Source of the DNA: Sipunculus nudus
Lineage: Eukaryota; Annelida; Sipuncula; Golfingiida; Sipunculidae
NCBI GenBank assembly: GCA_026874595.1
Contig: CM049321.1
Location: 60,479-124,478 of the forward strand
DNA length: 64,000 nt
Direction of reading: 5' to 3'
Position 1 is the stretch's first letter. Each line of letters starts with the position of its first letter. The notes beneath the pieces are model-generated. The model ran no database searches, was not told the origin of the DNA, and saw nothing but the letters and a program-made list of their open reading frames with translations. This document shows, in pieces, positions 25,301 to 35,818 of this stretch. The translations under genes were made by a program, and so were the position numbers.

Positions 25301-26585
25301 GAACATAATTTATTCGAAATGTAATAGAACTATTAATTGAAGAAAATATGGTTACAATAAGTGACCAATTTAAAGAAATAAGCATAGTAGAAAGTGGGCC
25401 TTGATTCAAAGTTATAATATTTATTTCTACCAAAAATGCTGTTGCAAATATTTTAGGAAATTAATACAGTACCACTAAATATTATGGTTATTATAAGGAC
25501 GCCCTCCCCCTTGTATCCCATGCTATGAAAAAATAAATAATAAATAAATATTAATGATTACAAAATATATTATTTGAATGTAAATACTATTTATTTTTTT
25601 TCCTTTAATTTTTTCACACATATATTCTTTTTAACTTGCTTAATGACTTGGCCAGAAATCTCAAAGAATAAGGTGTAATAGTTATGACATTCTACAAAGT
25701 TGCTTCAAATTTGTACAAGAATAAACAATTAATTTTGCAATTCATTTTGATCTCCTATTTATCCATTGTTTTAATTAAAATGATGCCATCTGAAACTTAA
25801 TTTTTTTTAACAATTACAGGATACATTAGCTCATCATTCAGCATTTTGCCTTGGAAAATGAAATTATGATTTTTCGTTTTCTGTCATCATGCAGAGTTTA
25901 AATTGAATTAGCCAACAAGATTTTTTTTCATTTTTTTGGGGTATTAGTATGAAATTGAATATAGGTTTATGCAGACAAATATTCATAAATTCCTGAAATT
26001 TGCAATACATTTCTCCAAAAATGTTACAAACAGTTGTGAAAATGATAGACGCTAATATGATGTGGAGCGTTATGACAATGGGTCACATATTTCTATGTAA
26101 TCAAGGCATGATATATATGTTAATGAACACACTGATTCGTAGGTAACTTCATTGATTTAAATAAAAAAAAATGATTTCACCATTTACACCCACTCAATAT
26201 GAATAAATATTGTTCCATATTTTCAAGGTGAGTGAAGACTCTTCGCCTTAAACAAAAGACCAATTATGAAGTATGAAGAGCTGAAGACGACATGTTGAAA
26301 TTTGTCATAGTAGTAGTATCAAAGCAAATTATCCTGCCAATTGCCAAAACGCATGCACAACATTTAAAAAATACAACAACAAAAATCCCAGCAACAAGAA
26401 AACCAGCTCTGAGCAGATTGTCATAAACTATACATTTATTTAATATTTTATGATTGTCTATAACATGTTTCATTTGTCCTAGACCGATATGACCAGCTTT
26501 ATTATCTTCTTGAAGCCATCTGAGCTTTGTTATAAAATTAAGTTTGGCACATGCATTTTGTGTGTGTGTGAGGCCAGCGCATTAA
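25301..26585. other. AT-rich intergenic DNA
   Basis: Homopolymer A and T runs and short AT repeats only. No gene, RNA or clear repeat is seen. Confidence 0.5.
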
Positions 26586-26589
26586 CTGT

Positions 26590-26885
26590 TAATGTCTATC
26601 AGGGAGTGAAGGCAGGCACATACTAAGAGAAAGCAACCAAATTTCCTCTTGATATCTAAAAGGGAGCGAATGTAGGCACATTCACATCGAGTTTGAAGCC
26701 AGCCACATTTGCTGTTGATATTCAGCTGCGAGTGAAGGCAGGTACATACTGAGTGAAGATAACCACATTTCACCTGATATCTAATAGGAAGTGAAGGTGG
26801 GCACATTCACATCGAGTGTGAAGCCAGCCACATTTGCTGTTTTTTATCTAATAGTGAGTGAAGGTAGTCACACACATTGCGTGAA
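26590..26885. repeat. 60-68-bp tandem repeat, about five units
   Basis: GAGTGAAGG-type landmarks fall at 26604, 26664, 26730, 26788 and 26856. Adjacent units alternate between CAGGCACATACT and GGCACATTCACATCGAGT versions, so the true unit may be a ~126-bp dimer. The minus strand stays open across it and encodes a Cys-rich ~20-residue repeat (C-x-C-L-H-S pattern). Without start, signal peptide or transcript evidence I treat that as incidental. Confidence 0.75.
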
Positions 26886-27196
26886 GCTAAACTCATAATA
26901 GGTTTGGTTGATATATTGATTTCTTTATTTAGAAATCTGTTTAATAATGTTAATAAGCACACTTCACCCACTTTGAGTTTTGTTATTTGAAACAATTTTA
27001 TTATTTTTACATCAATTACACTTTATTCAAAAGAACTCTGTAAAAGTACTGGGCTTTTAATTTGAGAATGTCCCATTCAGTAATTCAAAAGAGAATAATA
27101 TTACAAATACAGTATTTATTACAAGTAAAAATGTTAAGTCAAATTCATCTAATTGCTTTGTCTTACATTTGAAAATTTTAATTGTCTCTTTGACAG

Positions 27197-27368
27197 GCTA
27201 TTTATGCAGTCGGTTGATATTAACCTACGATGTCCTGCCATATGCTGCCAAATCAACAACGATGCTGGTGTTACAGGACCGATAGCAGCAGAATCATGTC
27301 ATGCTTTCATCTTTGATGATAGCATTCACGGAGAAAGCGGGTGCAGAGCCACGTTTAACCGAAGATGA
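27197..27368 (+). CDS. Candidate 3'-terminal coding exon (unknown protein)
   Basis: I do not recognise this protein. A pyrimidine tract and TTTGACAG precede position 27197, a fair splice acceptor, and the frame entered there (phase 2) is open to TGA at 27366. It encodes about 57 residues including MQSVDINLRCPAICCQ and a C-terminal GCRATFNRR, with five cysteines. It is GC-richer than its flanks. AATAAA follows at 27664-27669, about 300 bases after the stop, a reasonable 3' UTR length. Upstream exons were not identified; the islands at 17.8 and 24.5 kb are possibilities only. It could equally be chance openness. Confidence 0.25.
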
Positions 27369-27369
27369 A

Positions 27370-28014
27370 ACTTGAAGGCTGCGTATATTGCATTATAAGC
27401 CTTGAACTGGACCAAGCAGGACCAACCAATCATGATTTTTACAGTTAAATGTGTAAAGGAAAATAGAAAACCTATTCTATAAAGTTACTGCAGCATAAAC
27501 TTTGAAGCAACAATTATGACTTTACAAGAGGAAATACCAATTTTAGGATTTCTGTAGTACTATGTGTCACCATTCTAAGAGACAGATCCTGAATGCTACA
27601 TCCAATCATTTGCTTGTTCCGAAATGCACAGATGTAGTATATGATTTGCTTCCTTTAAATTAAAATAAAGTATGTTTACCCCCGTGTTTTATTCTTGTTT
27701 TTTTTTTTCACAGTGACTATCAATTTGATAAAAAAAGCGTCCCCCATTAAAGTGTTATAATATCCAAGTGGAAAGACATGTCAATTGAGGGCATACCTCC
27801 ACCAAGGAAAAGGAATCGTACAAGATCCGCCCTTCATCTCACCCTGCAGTGAATTTGAATTGGTCCTATCTGGTTTCGGTGTAATAGGTTCACCCAGAAT
27901 ATGTGTAAACTTTCAAAGATCCTGTTGAAACAATAAGTCAAGGAACCCAGTTAATGTCTGTAGAACCATTCCTGGTTAATTTAAAAAAAGGACCTTAATA
28001 ATGGTTTTTCGAAG
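27370..28014. other. Possible 3' UTR and AT-rich spacer
   Basis: The first ~300 bases would be the 3' UTR of the candidate exon. From 27700 the sequence has a T run, then unremarkable DNA with GGAACC words starting near 27944. Confidence 0.35.
27664..27669 (+). terminator. AATAAA polyadenylation signal candidate
   Basis: AATAAA about 300 bases after the candidate terminal exon and followed by a T-rich stretch with GTGTTTTATT. In AT-rich DNA the hexamer is common, so this matters only together with the exon. Confidence 0.25.
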
Positions 28015-28208
28015 ACCCAGCGGAAGTAATTAGCACCATACAAGGTTCCTCAAGGAACCAAAAACGTATTTACAGAACTGGAAAGGTTCCTCAGGAAACC
28101 CCTTTTGAGGGTTCCAGAAGGAACCTACATTCAGGGTTCCTCAGGGAACCAAGATTGGTTCCAAGTATGTGACAAGCCAAAGAACCAAAATGGGTTCCAC
28201 TTAGAACC
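28015..28208. repeat. GGTTCC...GGAACC palindrome cluster
   Basis: At least six copies of GGTTCCTCA-GGAACC and related words (AAGGTTCCTCAAGGAACC, AGGGTTCCAGAAGGAACC, CAGGGTTCCTCAGGGAACC) lie within about 170 bases, with further GGTTCC words to 28195. Each can form a short hairpin. It lies directly against the following dispersed repeat. Confidence 0.7.
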
Positions 28209-28425
28209 TTTTTTTTCAGCTCAGCTGACTGTAAGTAATCTGAGCTTTAGCGATCATTCTTTGTTTGATCACTCTTATTCCTTACTCATCAATACAAACC
28301 TAGCATGTCAACCAACGATGGCCTATGTCTCATTTCCTCCAACACATCGCTATTTATTATTATTATAGATTTTTATCTTCCTGATCAACTTCAGATGAGC
28401 ACCGTGACACATGGGTCCCTTGTTT
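28209..28425 (+). mobile_element. Short dispersed element with both ends
   Basis: Begins TTTTTTTCAGCTCAGCTGACTG and ends CACATGGGTCCCTTGTTTT. These are the left and right end words seen separately at 20029, 22556, 21468 and 24289. At ~217 bp this is the shortest copy with both ends in the window. There is no terminal inverted repeat, no open frame and no pol III boxes that I can see, so the class is unclear. Confidence 0.55.
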
Positions 28426-29151
28426 TATAGTCCCGCCATTAGTCATTAGTAGAAATTCTTGCAAACAAGATAAATTTATCATAAAAAAAGTATTGCATTT
28501 CCCCCCTTAAATGTGAAACAAGTTGATTCCACCCAATTCTTGAACGAGGTTAATTCTGAGGAAATCTATGATAATTGTGACTCCTGTCACATATGAGTTA
28601 CTGAAGATTTTTCCTCAGAATTGACACACAAGAGGCTTCCTTCAAGTGTTAGAAGTATTTGGAAACTGGTGACTTTTGACCTTGATCTTCTAGATCTAAC
28701 CTACAGAAATCTAGGAGGATTGCATGTAACCCCCTATCTTTGGAGATATTTTCTTTAACATTTGGGGGAGGCCCATTGGGATTGGAGACATTTATATCTT
28801 AAACAAAGCCATACTACTGAATTTATTCTTTTATCATGTGTAAATAATTTTCACAAAATCAAATAACGGCTGTTTTGTTTTAGCTAGTGTGAAGACATTT
28901 AACAAAGAAGATCGAATAACGCCCAGAAAAGCCAGAGAGGATGTTTCTAACATCTGTCCTAACAGAAGTGTCCAGACATAAAGCGGTCTTTTTGGCCAAT
29001 GTTAATACGGGACTGAGGCGGGCAGCAAATAAGTGAAAGGAGTAGTATTCCGATATCAGATATATCGTGTGTCACATTCAGTGCAACATGACATACTGTG
29101 AAACATTAGAAATAAAATTTATAATTTTATAGGTCTTTTCTAATTTGGATG
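28426..29151. other. Intergenic DNA
   Basis: No gene or clear repeat. The inverted CCTCAGAATT/GAATTCTGAGG-like words near 28550-28625 are isolated. Confidence 0.45.
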
Positions 29152-29164
29152 TTATGTATGTTGG

Positions 29165-29190
29165 GAGTGGGTGTGTATGTGTGTGTGTGT

Positions 29191-29247
<57 letters not shown>

Positions 29248-29262
29248 GCAGACAGAGAGAAA
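29165..29262. repeat. (GT)n, (GA)n and (GACA)n microsatellites
   Basis: GTGTGT from about 29170, GAGA from 29190 and GACA units with single changes from 29202 to 29254. The minus-strand Ser/Val/Cys/Leu-rich frame through it is spurious. Confidence 0.95.
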
Positions 29263-30220
29263 GAGGTGTCGTGGTGATATCACAAAATGATCACCATATG
29301 TGACCTCAAGCATGTGACATCTCTGTGACATCAAGAGAGAGCGATCAAGGTGAAATTACAGTATCACCATGTGACCTAAGCATGTGACACCACTGTGTCA
29401 ACTGTGTGAGGTAACATAATTCTTGTCACAGTGAGGTCACAGCATGAGATCTGTGTGAGCTTATCTGCTATGTCGTCATGACATCAGCGTGTGACATCTC
29501 TGTGACATCGAGATAAACAGATCATGGTGAATTCACAGTATGATCACCATGTGACCTAAGCCTGTGACATCACTGTGTCACCTGTGTGAGGTTACATAAT
29601 TCATGTCACAGTGAGGTCACAGCATGAGATCTGTGTGAGCTTATCTGTGATGTCGTCATGACATCAGCGTGTGACATCTCTGTGACATCGAGATAAACAG
29701 ATCATGGTGAAGACACAGTATGATCACCATGTGACCTAAGCTTGTGACATCACTGTGTCACCAGTGTGAGGTTACAAAATTCATGTCACAGTGAGGTCAC
29801 AGCATAAGGTCTGTGTGATCTTATCTGTGATGTCATGGTGATATCATCATGTGACATCTCTGACATCAAGAGAGAGAGATCAGGATGAAGTCACAGTATG
29901 ATCACCATGTGACCTAAGCGTGTGACATCACTGTGTCACCAGTGTGAGGTTACAAAATTCATGTCACAGTGAGGTCACAGCATGAGGTCTGTGTGAGCTA
30001 ATCTGTGATGTCATGGTGACATCAGCATGTGACATATCTGTGACATCAAGAGAGAGAGAGAGATCAGAATGAAGTCACAGGATGATCACCATGTGACCTC
30101 AGCCTGTGACATCACTGTGGTACCAGTGTTAGGTTACAGATTTCATGTCACAGTGAGATCACACGATGAGGTCATGTGACATAATCTGTGATGTCATTGT
30201 GAGATCACCGTGATGTCAAA
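29263..30220. repeat. ~180-bp satellite of TGA-NN-TCA words
   Basis: Five to six units. The landmark GTGACCTAAG (GTGACCTCAG in the last) lies at 29371, 29551, 29731, 29909 and 30093, giving periods of 180, 180, 178 and 184. Units contain GTGACATCA, TGATGTCATGG, GTGAGGTCACAG, GTGATATCAC, ATGATCACCATG and GTGTCACCTGTGTGAGG. It shares its word grammar but not its unit with the 11.4-14.1 kb satellite. Confidence 0.92.
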
Positions 30221-30568
30221 TTCCCTGTTCAAATATGTTTATCTCTTTGTTTCTGATGCACCATTCAATTTGAGTGAATAAAACGTATCGATGACAAACG
30301 GTGATTGTAATCATCAGTTATCTGGATGCTTAAACCGCGCCATCAGTTATAGCAGAGATGTGTTTGGTAAACCAATGGTTTTTAGAGAGATTCAGCTTTT
30401 TAATACATTCATCATCAGTAGCAGGCTTGATCTTCGATGCATTTGCATGGCCATAGTTGTCAGTTATGTATAATGCTGCCAAATAGAGACCAAGCATCAA
30501 GATATACAGTTATGAAATGCAGTAGTTTATTGCTTACCGGAAATCTTCGATTACGGCAAGCATGTTGG
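30221..30568. other. Intergenic DNA
   Basis: Three overlapping short frames occur at 30291-30649 with no recognisable domain. No gene is called. Confidence 0.4.
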
Positions 30569-30886
30569 ACTGACCTGACTTTGTTTAGGTTTTCCATTTG
30601 CATTGAACAATCCAATGCTTTAGCACCCCTTAAAGTATGCATTTTCTGAAAGCTAGCACTCTACATTTTTGTAAATATAAACTCTATTTGGAGAATTATG
30701 TCTAAATTTATAAGCGTTTTAGTTAATTTAAGTATTTAGTAAAAATCAGTTTATTCCAGCACATCTACCGCAGATGCAGAATATATTTTTATATTAATAG
30801 AAAATTTAGATAAAAATCCCAAGGTTTTTTTCTGCTGTGTGAGTTATATTTTAGAAATTTCGATTTTACAGAGTATTTAATTTTGA
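30569..30886 (+). repeat. ~310-bp direct repeat, left copy
   Basis: Shares GACTTTGTTTAGGTTTT, TTGCATTGAACAATCCAATG, CAGCACATCTACCGCAGATG, ATTTAGATAAAAATCCCAAGG and TTCGATTTTACAGAGTATTT with 35496-35818, in the same order and orientation and with scattered substitutions. No frame is conserved. It may be two copies of a dispersed element or a duplication that brackets 30.9-35.5 kb. Confidence 0.8.
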
Positions 30887-31635
30887 CACCCTTACAAATC
30901 GTTAAACTTTTTACATTTTCCTAAATAAACTCCTTGGAATTAAGTTTAGGCGTAAAATAGAAAAGCGCTTTTTAGTTGACATAAAACCAATTACGTATGT
31001 CAAAGGTGGTATGTTTCGGACAAGTGATTCCTGCGAAATAACGAGGTGTTCAGGTGAAATGATTTTTAAAGAAAATTTCCAAAAACTACATTCGTAGAGA
31101 TCGTTCGTTCTACAGACGTAACTAAGCACAACTCCAGGGTTGTTTGATTTAAATGACCTGATTTCTATCGCTGATTAAATCGCGATTTAAATCACTTGAT
31201 TTTGTAAAAAAGAAATCACTCATTTAAATCAACTTTTAAATAAAGAAATGGGGTTTTCTCTGTTTTTACTCTTCTTTTCACAAATATTTCAAATTCAATC
31301 ATTTTCTATTTTATACTAAGTGCTTTAGAGGCACTTTAAAGGAATGTTACACCATCTTGAAGTCTGATTTAACAGCACTGTTTTAATTTTCATCTATATA
31401 AATGCAAAACCAATAAATAATCAACATTTTTCAAACAAATAAAAATAAATAACTTTCTGTAGGCTTAATATATAAACTCTTTTTTAAGAATAATATTCAA
31501 TAGAGTATATAGAAACTATATCAAGTATGTGCAGGACATCAAACTAGTTAAATGCTCGCGGGTGCAAAACAAAAACTATAACAAAGTTATAAGATCTAGG
31601 CTTACATTATCGCATTTCATGCAATTTTCCTAAAA
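30887..31635. other. AT-rich intergenic DNA
   Basis: Includes a cluster of near-palindromic AAATCA / TGATTT words at 31146-31230 (TTTAAATGACC, GATTAAATCGCGATTTAAATC). The self-complementary GATTTAAATCGCGATTTAAATC-like arrangement may be a mobile-element end. No coding region is seen. Confidence 0.45.
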
Positions 31636-32200
31636 TGTGTAACCATGAAAATAAATAAAGTTTATCTGCCTTGGATCATTTTTTACAAAGATATAAGGAA
31701 ACAACAATTTTGAGGTTTTTAGGTGATTTTGACCTGGACCTTTAAACGATTTTCACTCTGAAGTACGTTGGGTATAAATTTAATGTATAAGCTTTTGAGC
31801 GATTGACAAGATGTCCAGAGGGCACTCTTTCCTGTAGATCAAATAGATAGACAGACATATATGACCCTGCATATAAGGCGCGGACATTTGGTTCAGAAGA
31901 ACATGTAGAGGGCGAAGAGACCAAAACACCAAGGCATGGACCAGATGAATCATCTACATTATCAGGCAGAGAGACGAATAACTAAGCTTGAGTTTACCCA
32001 TCAAGACCTTTTTACAACCCATGATAGCTCGTTTGAAGGCAAACAAAGCAAGATTTCACAGAGCATATTTCCTTTTTTATGACATGGGGTCCTTCAGCTA
32101 CAGGTTCAAATATCTATATGTTGATTTATTTGTTTAATTCTGTACTTTCAGTTCTACATAATATGTTTGGCTGAATGATGGCCGAATTTTCACCTGTGTA
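31636..32200 (+). repeat. Tandemly duplicated block, copy 1
   Basis: Shares with 32459-33015 the phrases AAAGTTTATCTGCCTTGGATC, TTGACCTGGACCTTTAA, AATAGATAGACAGACATATA, GGACATTTGGTTCAGAAGAA and GATAGCTCGTTTGA, with about one change in ten by eye. The spacing is about 820 bases. Short minus-strand frames in both copies lack domains and their frame is not conserved. Confidence 0.85.
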
Positions 32201-32337
32201 CTGTTCAATTACTATCACATGAGTGCATAACATTTCAGGCAGTTCCCTATCACCTCTTTTTGTACTTCAACTTGATATATTGAAATGTGTCATCAATTTA
32301 TTAAATGAGCTATTGCAAAATAGTTCAACAAAAGTAC

Positions 32338-32430
32338 CAGTAGGCGTGGCTTCTGTGGGTTGAGTGGTAAGAGAGGATACAGCTGGCGGGGATGTGGTGG
32401 CAGGCATCAGATTAGTGGTACCAGCTGCCT
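32338..32430 (-). CDS. Candidate Ser/Thr/Pro-rich exon, phase 1-1, 93 bp
   Basis: On the minus strand, TTTTCACATTTCAG immediately precedes position 32430 and GTACTTTTG follows position 32338, giving acceptor and donor around exactly 93 bases. The frame is phase 1 at both ends and encodes about 31 residues: AAGTTNLMPATTSPPAVSS and then LTTQPTEATPTG, rich in Thr, Ser and Pro. Symmetric phase 1-1 exons of this composition are typical of mucin-like linkers in secreted or cell-surface animal proteins. It lies between the two copies of the ~820-bp duplication. Neighbouring exons were not found, so the parent gene is unknown and the exon may be a stranded relic. Confidence 0.4.
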
Positions 32431-32458
32431 CTGAAATGTGAAAACATGATTTTGTGAA

Positions 32459-33015
32459 AAATATAACCATAAAAAAATAAGTAAAGTTTATCTACTTTGG
32501 ATCGGGTACACAACGGGTTTGAGGTCTTTAGGTGCTTTTGACCTGGACCTTTAATGGAGTTTGACTCTGAAGTATGTTGGGTAGATATTTAATGTATAAG
32601 TCTTTGAGCGATTGGCTAGATGACCAGAGGGCGCTTTTTCATGTAGTTCAAATAGATAGACGGACATATATGACTCTGCATAACGCTCGGACATTTGGTT
32701 CAGAAGAAAATGTAGATGACGAAGGGACCAAAACACTAAGGCATGGACCAGGTGAACAATCTACATTATCAGACAGACAGACAGACGAGTGACTTAGCTG
32801 ATGTATACCCCTTAAGACCTTTTTTACAACCCATTCGGATGATAGCTCGTTTGATGGCAAACAAAGGAAGATTTTACAGAGTATATTCCTTTTTATGACA
32901 TGGAGTCCTTCATCTACAAGTTCAAATACCTAAATGTTGATTTAGTTTTTAAATTCTTTAATTTTAGTTCTACGTTATATGTTTTGCTGAATGATAGCCG
33001 AATTTTCACTTTTTT
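32459..33015 (+). repeat. Tandemly duplicated block, copy 2
   Basis: Partner of 31636-32200. It differs by small indels and has a longer CAGACAGACAGACG run at 32771-32788. Similarity appears to continue weakly to about 33075. Confidence 0.85.
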
Positions 33016-33348
33016 CTTCTCTTTTGGAAAACATCTAAGACAGTTGGAGTTTTCACTTTTTATGCTTTTCAACTAGACGTCTCATCCTCGATGCAGTTCC
33101 AAGAGATAAATATATTTATTCACAAAAATACACATGCAAAAAGTGACATTTCCATACATCCTTGGATTTTCATTTGAGGTTTATAGTTCAGACGTTTTTA
33201 TAGAGATATATGAAATCATGAAATATCAACCTTGCACGTTTTTATAACTAAGCGACAGACATGTTTTGCCATAGGCCGTACGTAAATTTCATAATTTACA
33301 GTAATTTTCTTGCGTTTTCTTTATCACAACCACCAATGTAGATTAAAC
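33016..33348. other. Intergenic DNA
   Basis: AT-rich flank of the LINE fragment. It may include LINE 3' UTR, since the LINE reads towards it, but no poly-A tail or target-site duplication is clear. Confidence 0.4.
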
Positions 33349-34290
33349 TCATTGTAGAGGATTTTTTTCCGACATTTTCCATTCCTCTGAATCTATTTCC
33401 TTACTGTGCGCCATTTCTGATATCATGCGGTTAGGCAACTGATTTATAAATATAGGGAACGTAACAGATGCATTTGCATATCTTGAACCATGAATGTAAT
33501 ATCGTCCCACCAACAGACAATAATTTAATTGTTTCCGGTCACTATTTGTATAACATCCAAATATCTTTTCCCTATCTAATAAGACTAAATTCTTATGGCA
33601 CAGGTCTGACCACCATTTGATAAAATCATTCCAGAATGTCATAAGCTTTTTCGAAATCTATTTGTACCATTATGCATTCCATTTGTTATGCATTTTGTAA
33701 TGTGTAACATATCTTGTATTATGGGAATATTTTCCCCCATATATCTCCCCTTTATAAAACCATTCTGATCGCCGTGAACTAGTTCTAGTAATAATGGAAT
33801 TAACCGATTTGCCGGTACTGATGTAATAATTTTATAGTCTATTGGGAGTAATAAACATTTATTCCTTTCCTTTCTTAGGCATTAAACAGATAGCGGCTCT
33901 TCTTTGTTCAGTTGGTAAAAGGCCATAGTTGAATGATTAATTGATTCCCTAAAGGAGTGTCTTAAATCACTCCAAAATTCGATTGTAATTCGAATTGTAA
34001 AATTCCGAATCCATCTAGCCCAGGGATTTTACAAGATTTCATTTCCGTTAATGCTCTGTAACATTCATCACATGTTATGTCGAAATCTAAATTATGATTT
34101 TCTATTTCAGATATCTGTGGAATGTTTTTCTGATAAAAAAAAGCTCTTTATAATTTGTATTTTCATCGTTGTTGATTTATAGAGGTTTTCATAAAATTGT
34201 ATACATTCTTTTAGTATACTTTTATTATCAGTAACTACACCTTTATTTGTTTGAATCTTACTTATACACTTGTTACTAAGGTTTCTTCTT
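33349..34290 (-). pseudogene. Internally deleted LINE (non-LTR retrotransposon) ORF2
   Basis: Reading from 34290 downward, the order of a non-LTR reverse transcriptase is visible in several frames. FSLERRN then FYENLYKS is the linker before RT, near 34290-34165. Next come KIPGLDGF near 34030, DQNGFIKGRYMGENI near 33760 and QIDFEKAYD (motif A) near 33665. The catalytic FADD region and thumb are absent. At about 33640 the frame passes straight into FWNDFIKWWSDL and LNYCLLVGRYYI, which matches the far C-terminal part of L1/Tx1-like ORF2 proteins. Stops and frameshifts interrupt the RT part. In life ORF2 nicks target DNA and reverse-transcribes the element's RNA; this copy cannot. The clade is from recall, and CR1/Jockey relatives are possible. 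Confidence 0.75.
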
Positions 34291-35495
34291 TCTAATGAAA
34301 ACAGTACATCTGTGTGTCTATCAGTTGTTCTCAGTTTCGCTTTTGGCTGGTTCTTGAGGCTTACATATAGCATTCTACAGGCCACATTTTTACAGGAATC
34401 CTTTCTTAACTTATAAATCTTATGTCTTGAACTTATTTCGAAAGTGATGTTTTTCTTTTGCGAAAAAAATCCAGCGGGGCGCTGCACTTGAAACACTTAA
34501 ACACATCATTTATGGTCATATTTTCGAAACTATAAACCTGAATTACATAAATTATAGCTTATTTTCTTCCTCTGAGTCTTTTCCATAACTTGGTTAAGTC
34601 ATCTGGTCTCAACCTTGTGTCACTTTGTCAGTATGTCTGCTTGTCTGTCAGTTATTCTCAGTTTCGCCATCTTGGTGCTTCTTGTGTCTTACATATAGCA
34701 TTCTACAGGCCACAGTTTTGCAGGATTCCTTTTGAAACCTGGACGTCGTATGTCATACACTAATATCCCAAAGGTGATTTTCCATTTTCGGGATATGGGC
34801 GCTAGTTGCCGTTGCACTCGAAACACAATAACATATCATTTTGTGCTATATCTCTGAGACAATAATCTTTCATTACATAAACTATACTTTATTTTCTTCC
34901 TCTTGGTCTTCTTTAAAACTTGGAAAGTCATCTGATCTCAGCATTGTGTTTCTTTATAAGAATTTCTGTCACTCCAAAACACTTCAAAATATTATTTTCC
35001 TCATAACTTCGTCAAATCTGGTCCTATCTTTACCTTTTCACCTTTGTCTTCTGCATAACCCGGTCTAGTCAACTGGTCTTAGCATTGTGTCACTTTGTCA
35101 AAATGTCTGTCTGTCTGTATGCTGTTCTCAATTTTGCCTTCTTGCCGGTTCTCTGTTATATAGCATTCTACCAGGAATCATTTTGTAACTTTCACCTACT
35201 GCCTATCAGAACGATTTCTTGAAGCTGTATGTGTTTTTTTAAATATGTCAAAGTTCAAGGTCAATGTAACGAAAACACGTCAAATTATTATTTCCATCAA
35301 AACTTTATCAATATTGGTCCATTCTTTACAAAATATGGCCCATTTTCTTCCTCTTTGTCATCTTTATGACTTGCAATGGTTACCTGTCTTCCTATCTGGG
35401 TCAGAGTTTTTCCGGCAAGCGCGTGACCTCTGGTCGTCTTATTTTACTTTTAGTCTTCTGCAAGCATTTAAGGTAGCAGGACTGTTACCCTACGC
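34291..35495 (+). repeat. Dispersed repeat mosaic (TTTGTCAGTATGTCTG family)
   Basis: Recurring phrases: CACTTTGTCAGTATGTCTG, TAGCATTCTACAGGCCACA, TTTTGCAGGAATC, GGCGCTGCACT, ATTACATAAACTATA, and a terminal CCGGCAAGCGCGTGACCTC (35406-35424). Two ~400-base units lie head to tail at about 34300-34640 and 34640-35090. The LINE fragment abuts the first, and a minus-strand frame fuses repeat and LINE sequence by chance. No protein is encoded. Confidence 0.75.
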
Positions 35496-35818
35496 ATAAC
35501 ATGACTTTGTTTAGGTTTTTCATTTGCATTGAACAATCCAATGACTAGGACCCCTTAAAGTATACATTTTCTGAAAGCTAAGCAGATTCTCTACATTTTG
35601 GTAGATATAAACTTTATTTGAAGAATTATGTCTTAATTTATAAGCGTTTTAGTTTAATTTAAGTATTTAATTTAAGTCAGTTTATTCCAGCACATCTACC
35701 GCAGATGCAGAATATATTTTTATATCAATAGAAAATTTAGATAAAATCCCAAGGCTTTTTTTTCTGCTGTGTGAGTTAAGTTTAAAACATTTCGATTTTA
35801 CAGAGTATTTAATTTGAA
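35496..35818 (+). repeat. ~310-bp direct repeat, right copy
   Basis: Partner of 30569-30886 and similarly oriented. The edges coincide with ACTTTGTTTAGG on the left and GAGTATTTAATTT on the right. Confidence 0.8.

Noticed and set aside
29152-29334. SVCLSVCLSVCLS-type peptide
   Set aside because: Translation of the GACA microsatellite.
34291-34496. N-terminal half of a 129-residue minus-strand frame
   Set aside because: This half is dispersed-repeat sequence (GGCGCTGCACTTG, GTCTATCAGTTG) fused by chance to the LINE fragment.
30569-35818. LTR retrotransposon with 310-bp LTRs
   Set aside because: There is no TG...CA ends, primer-binding site, polypurine tract or gag-pol between the repeats; the only RT is a minus-strand LINE fragment.
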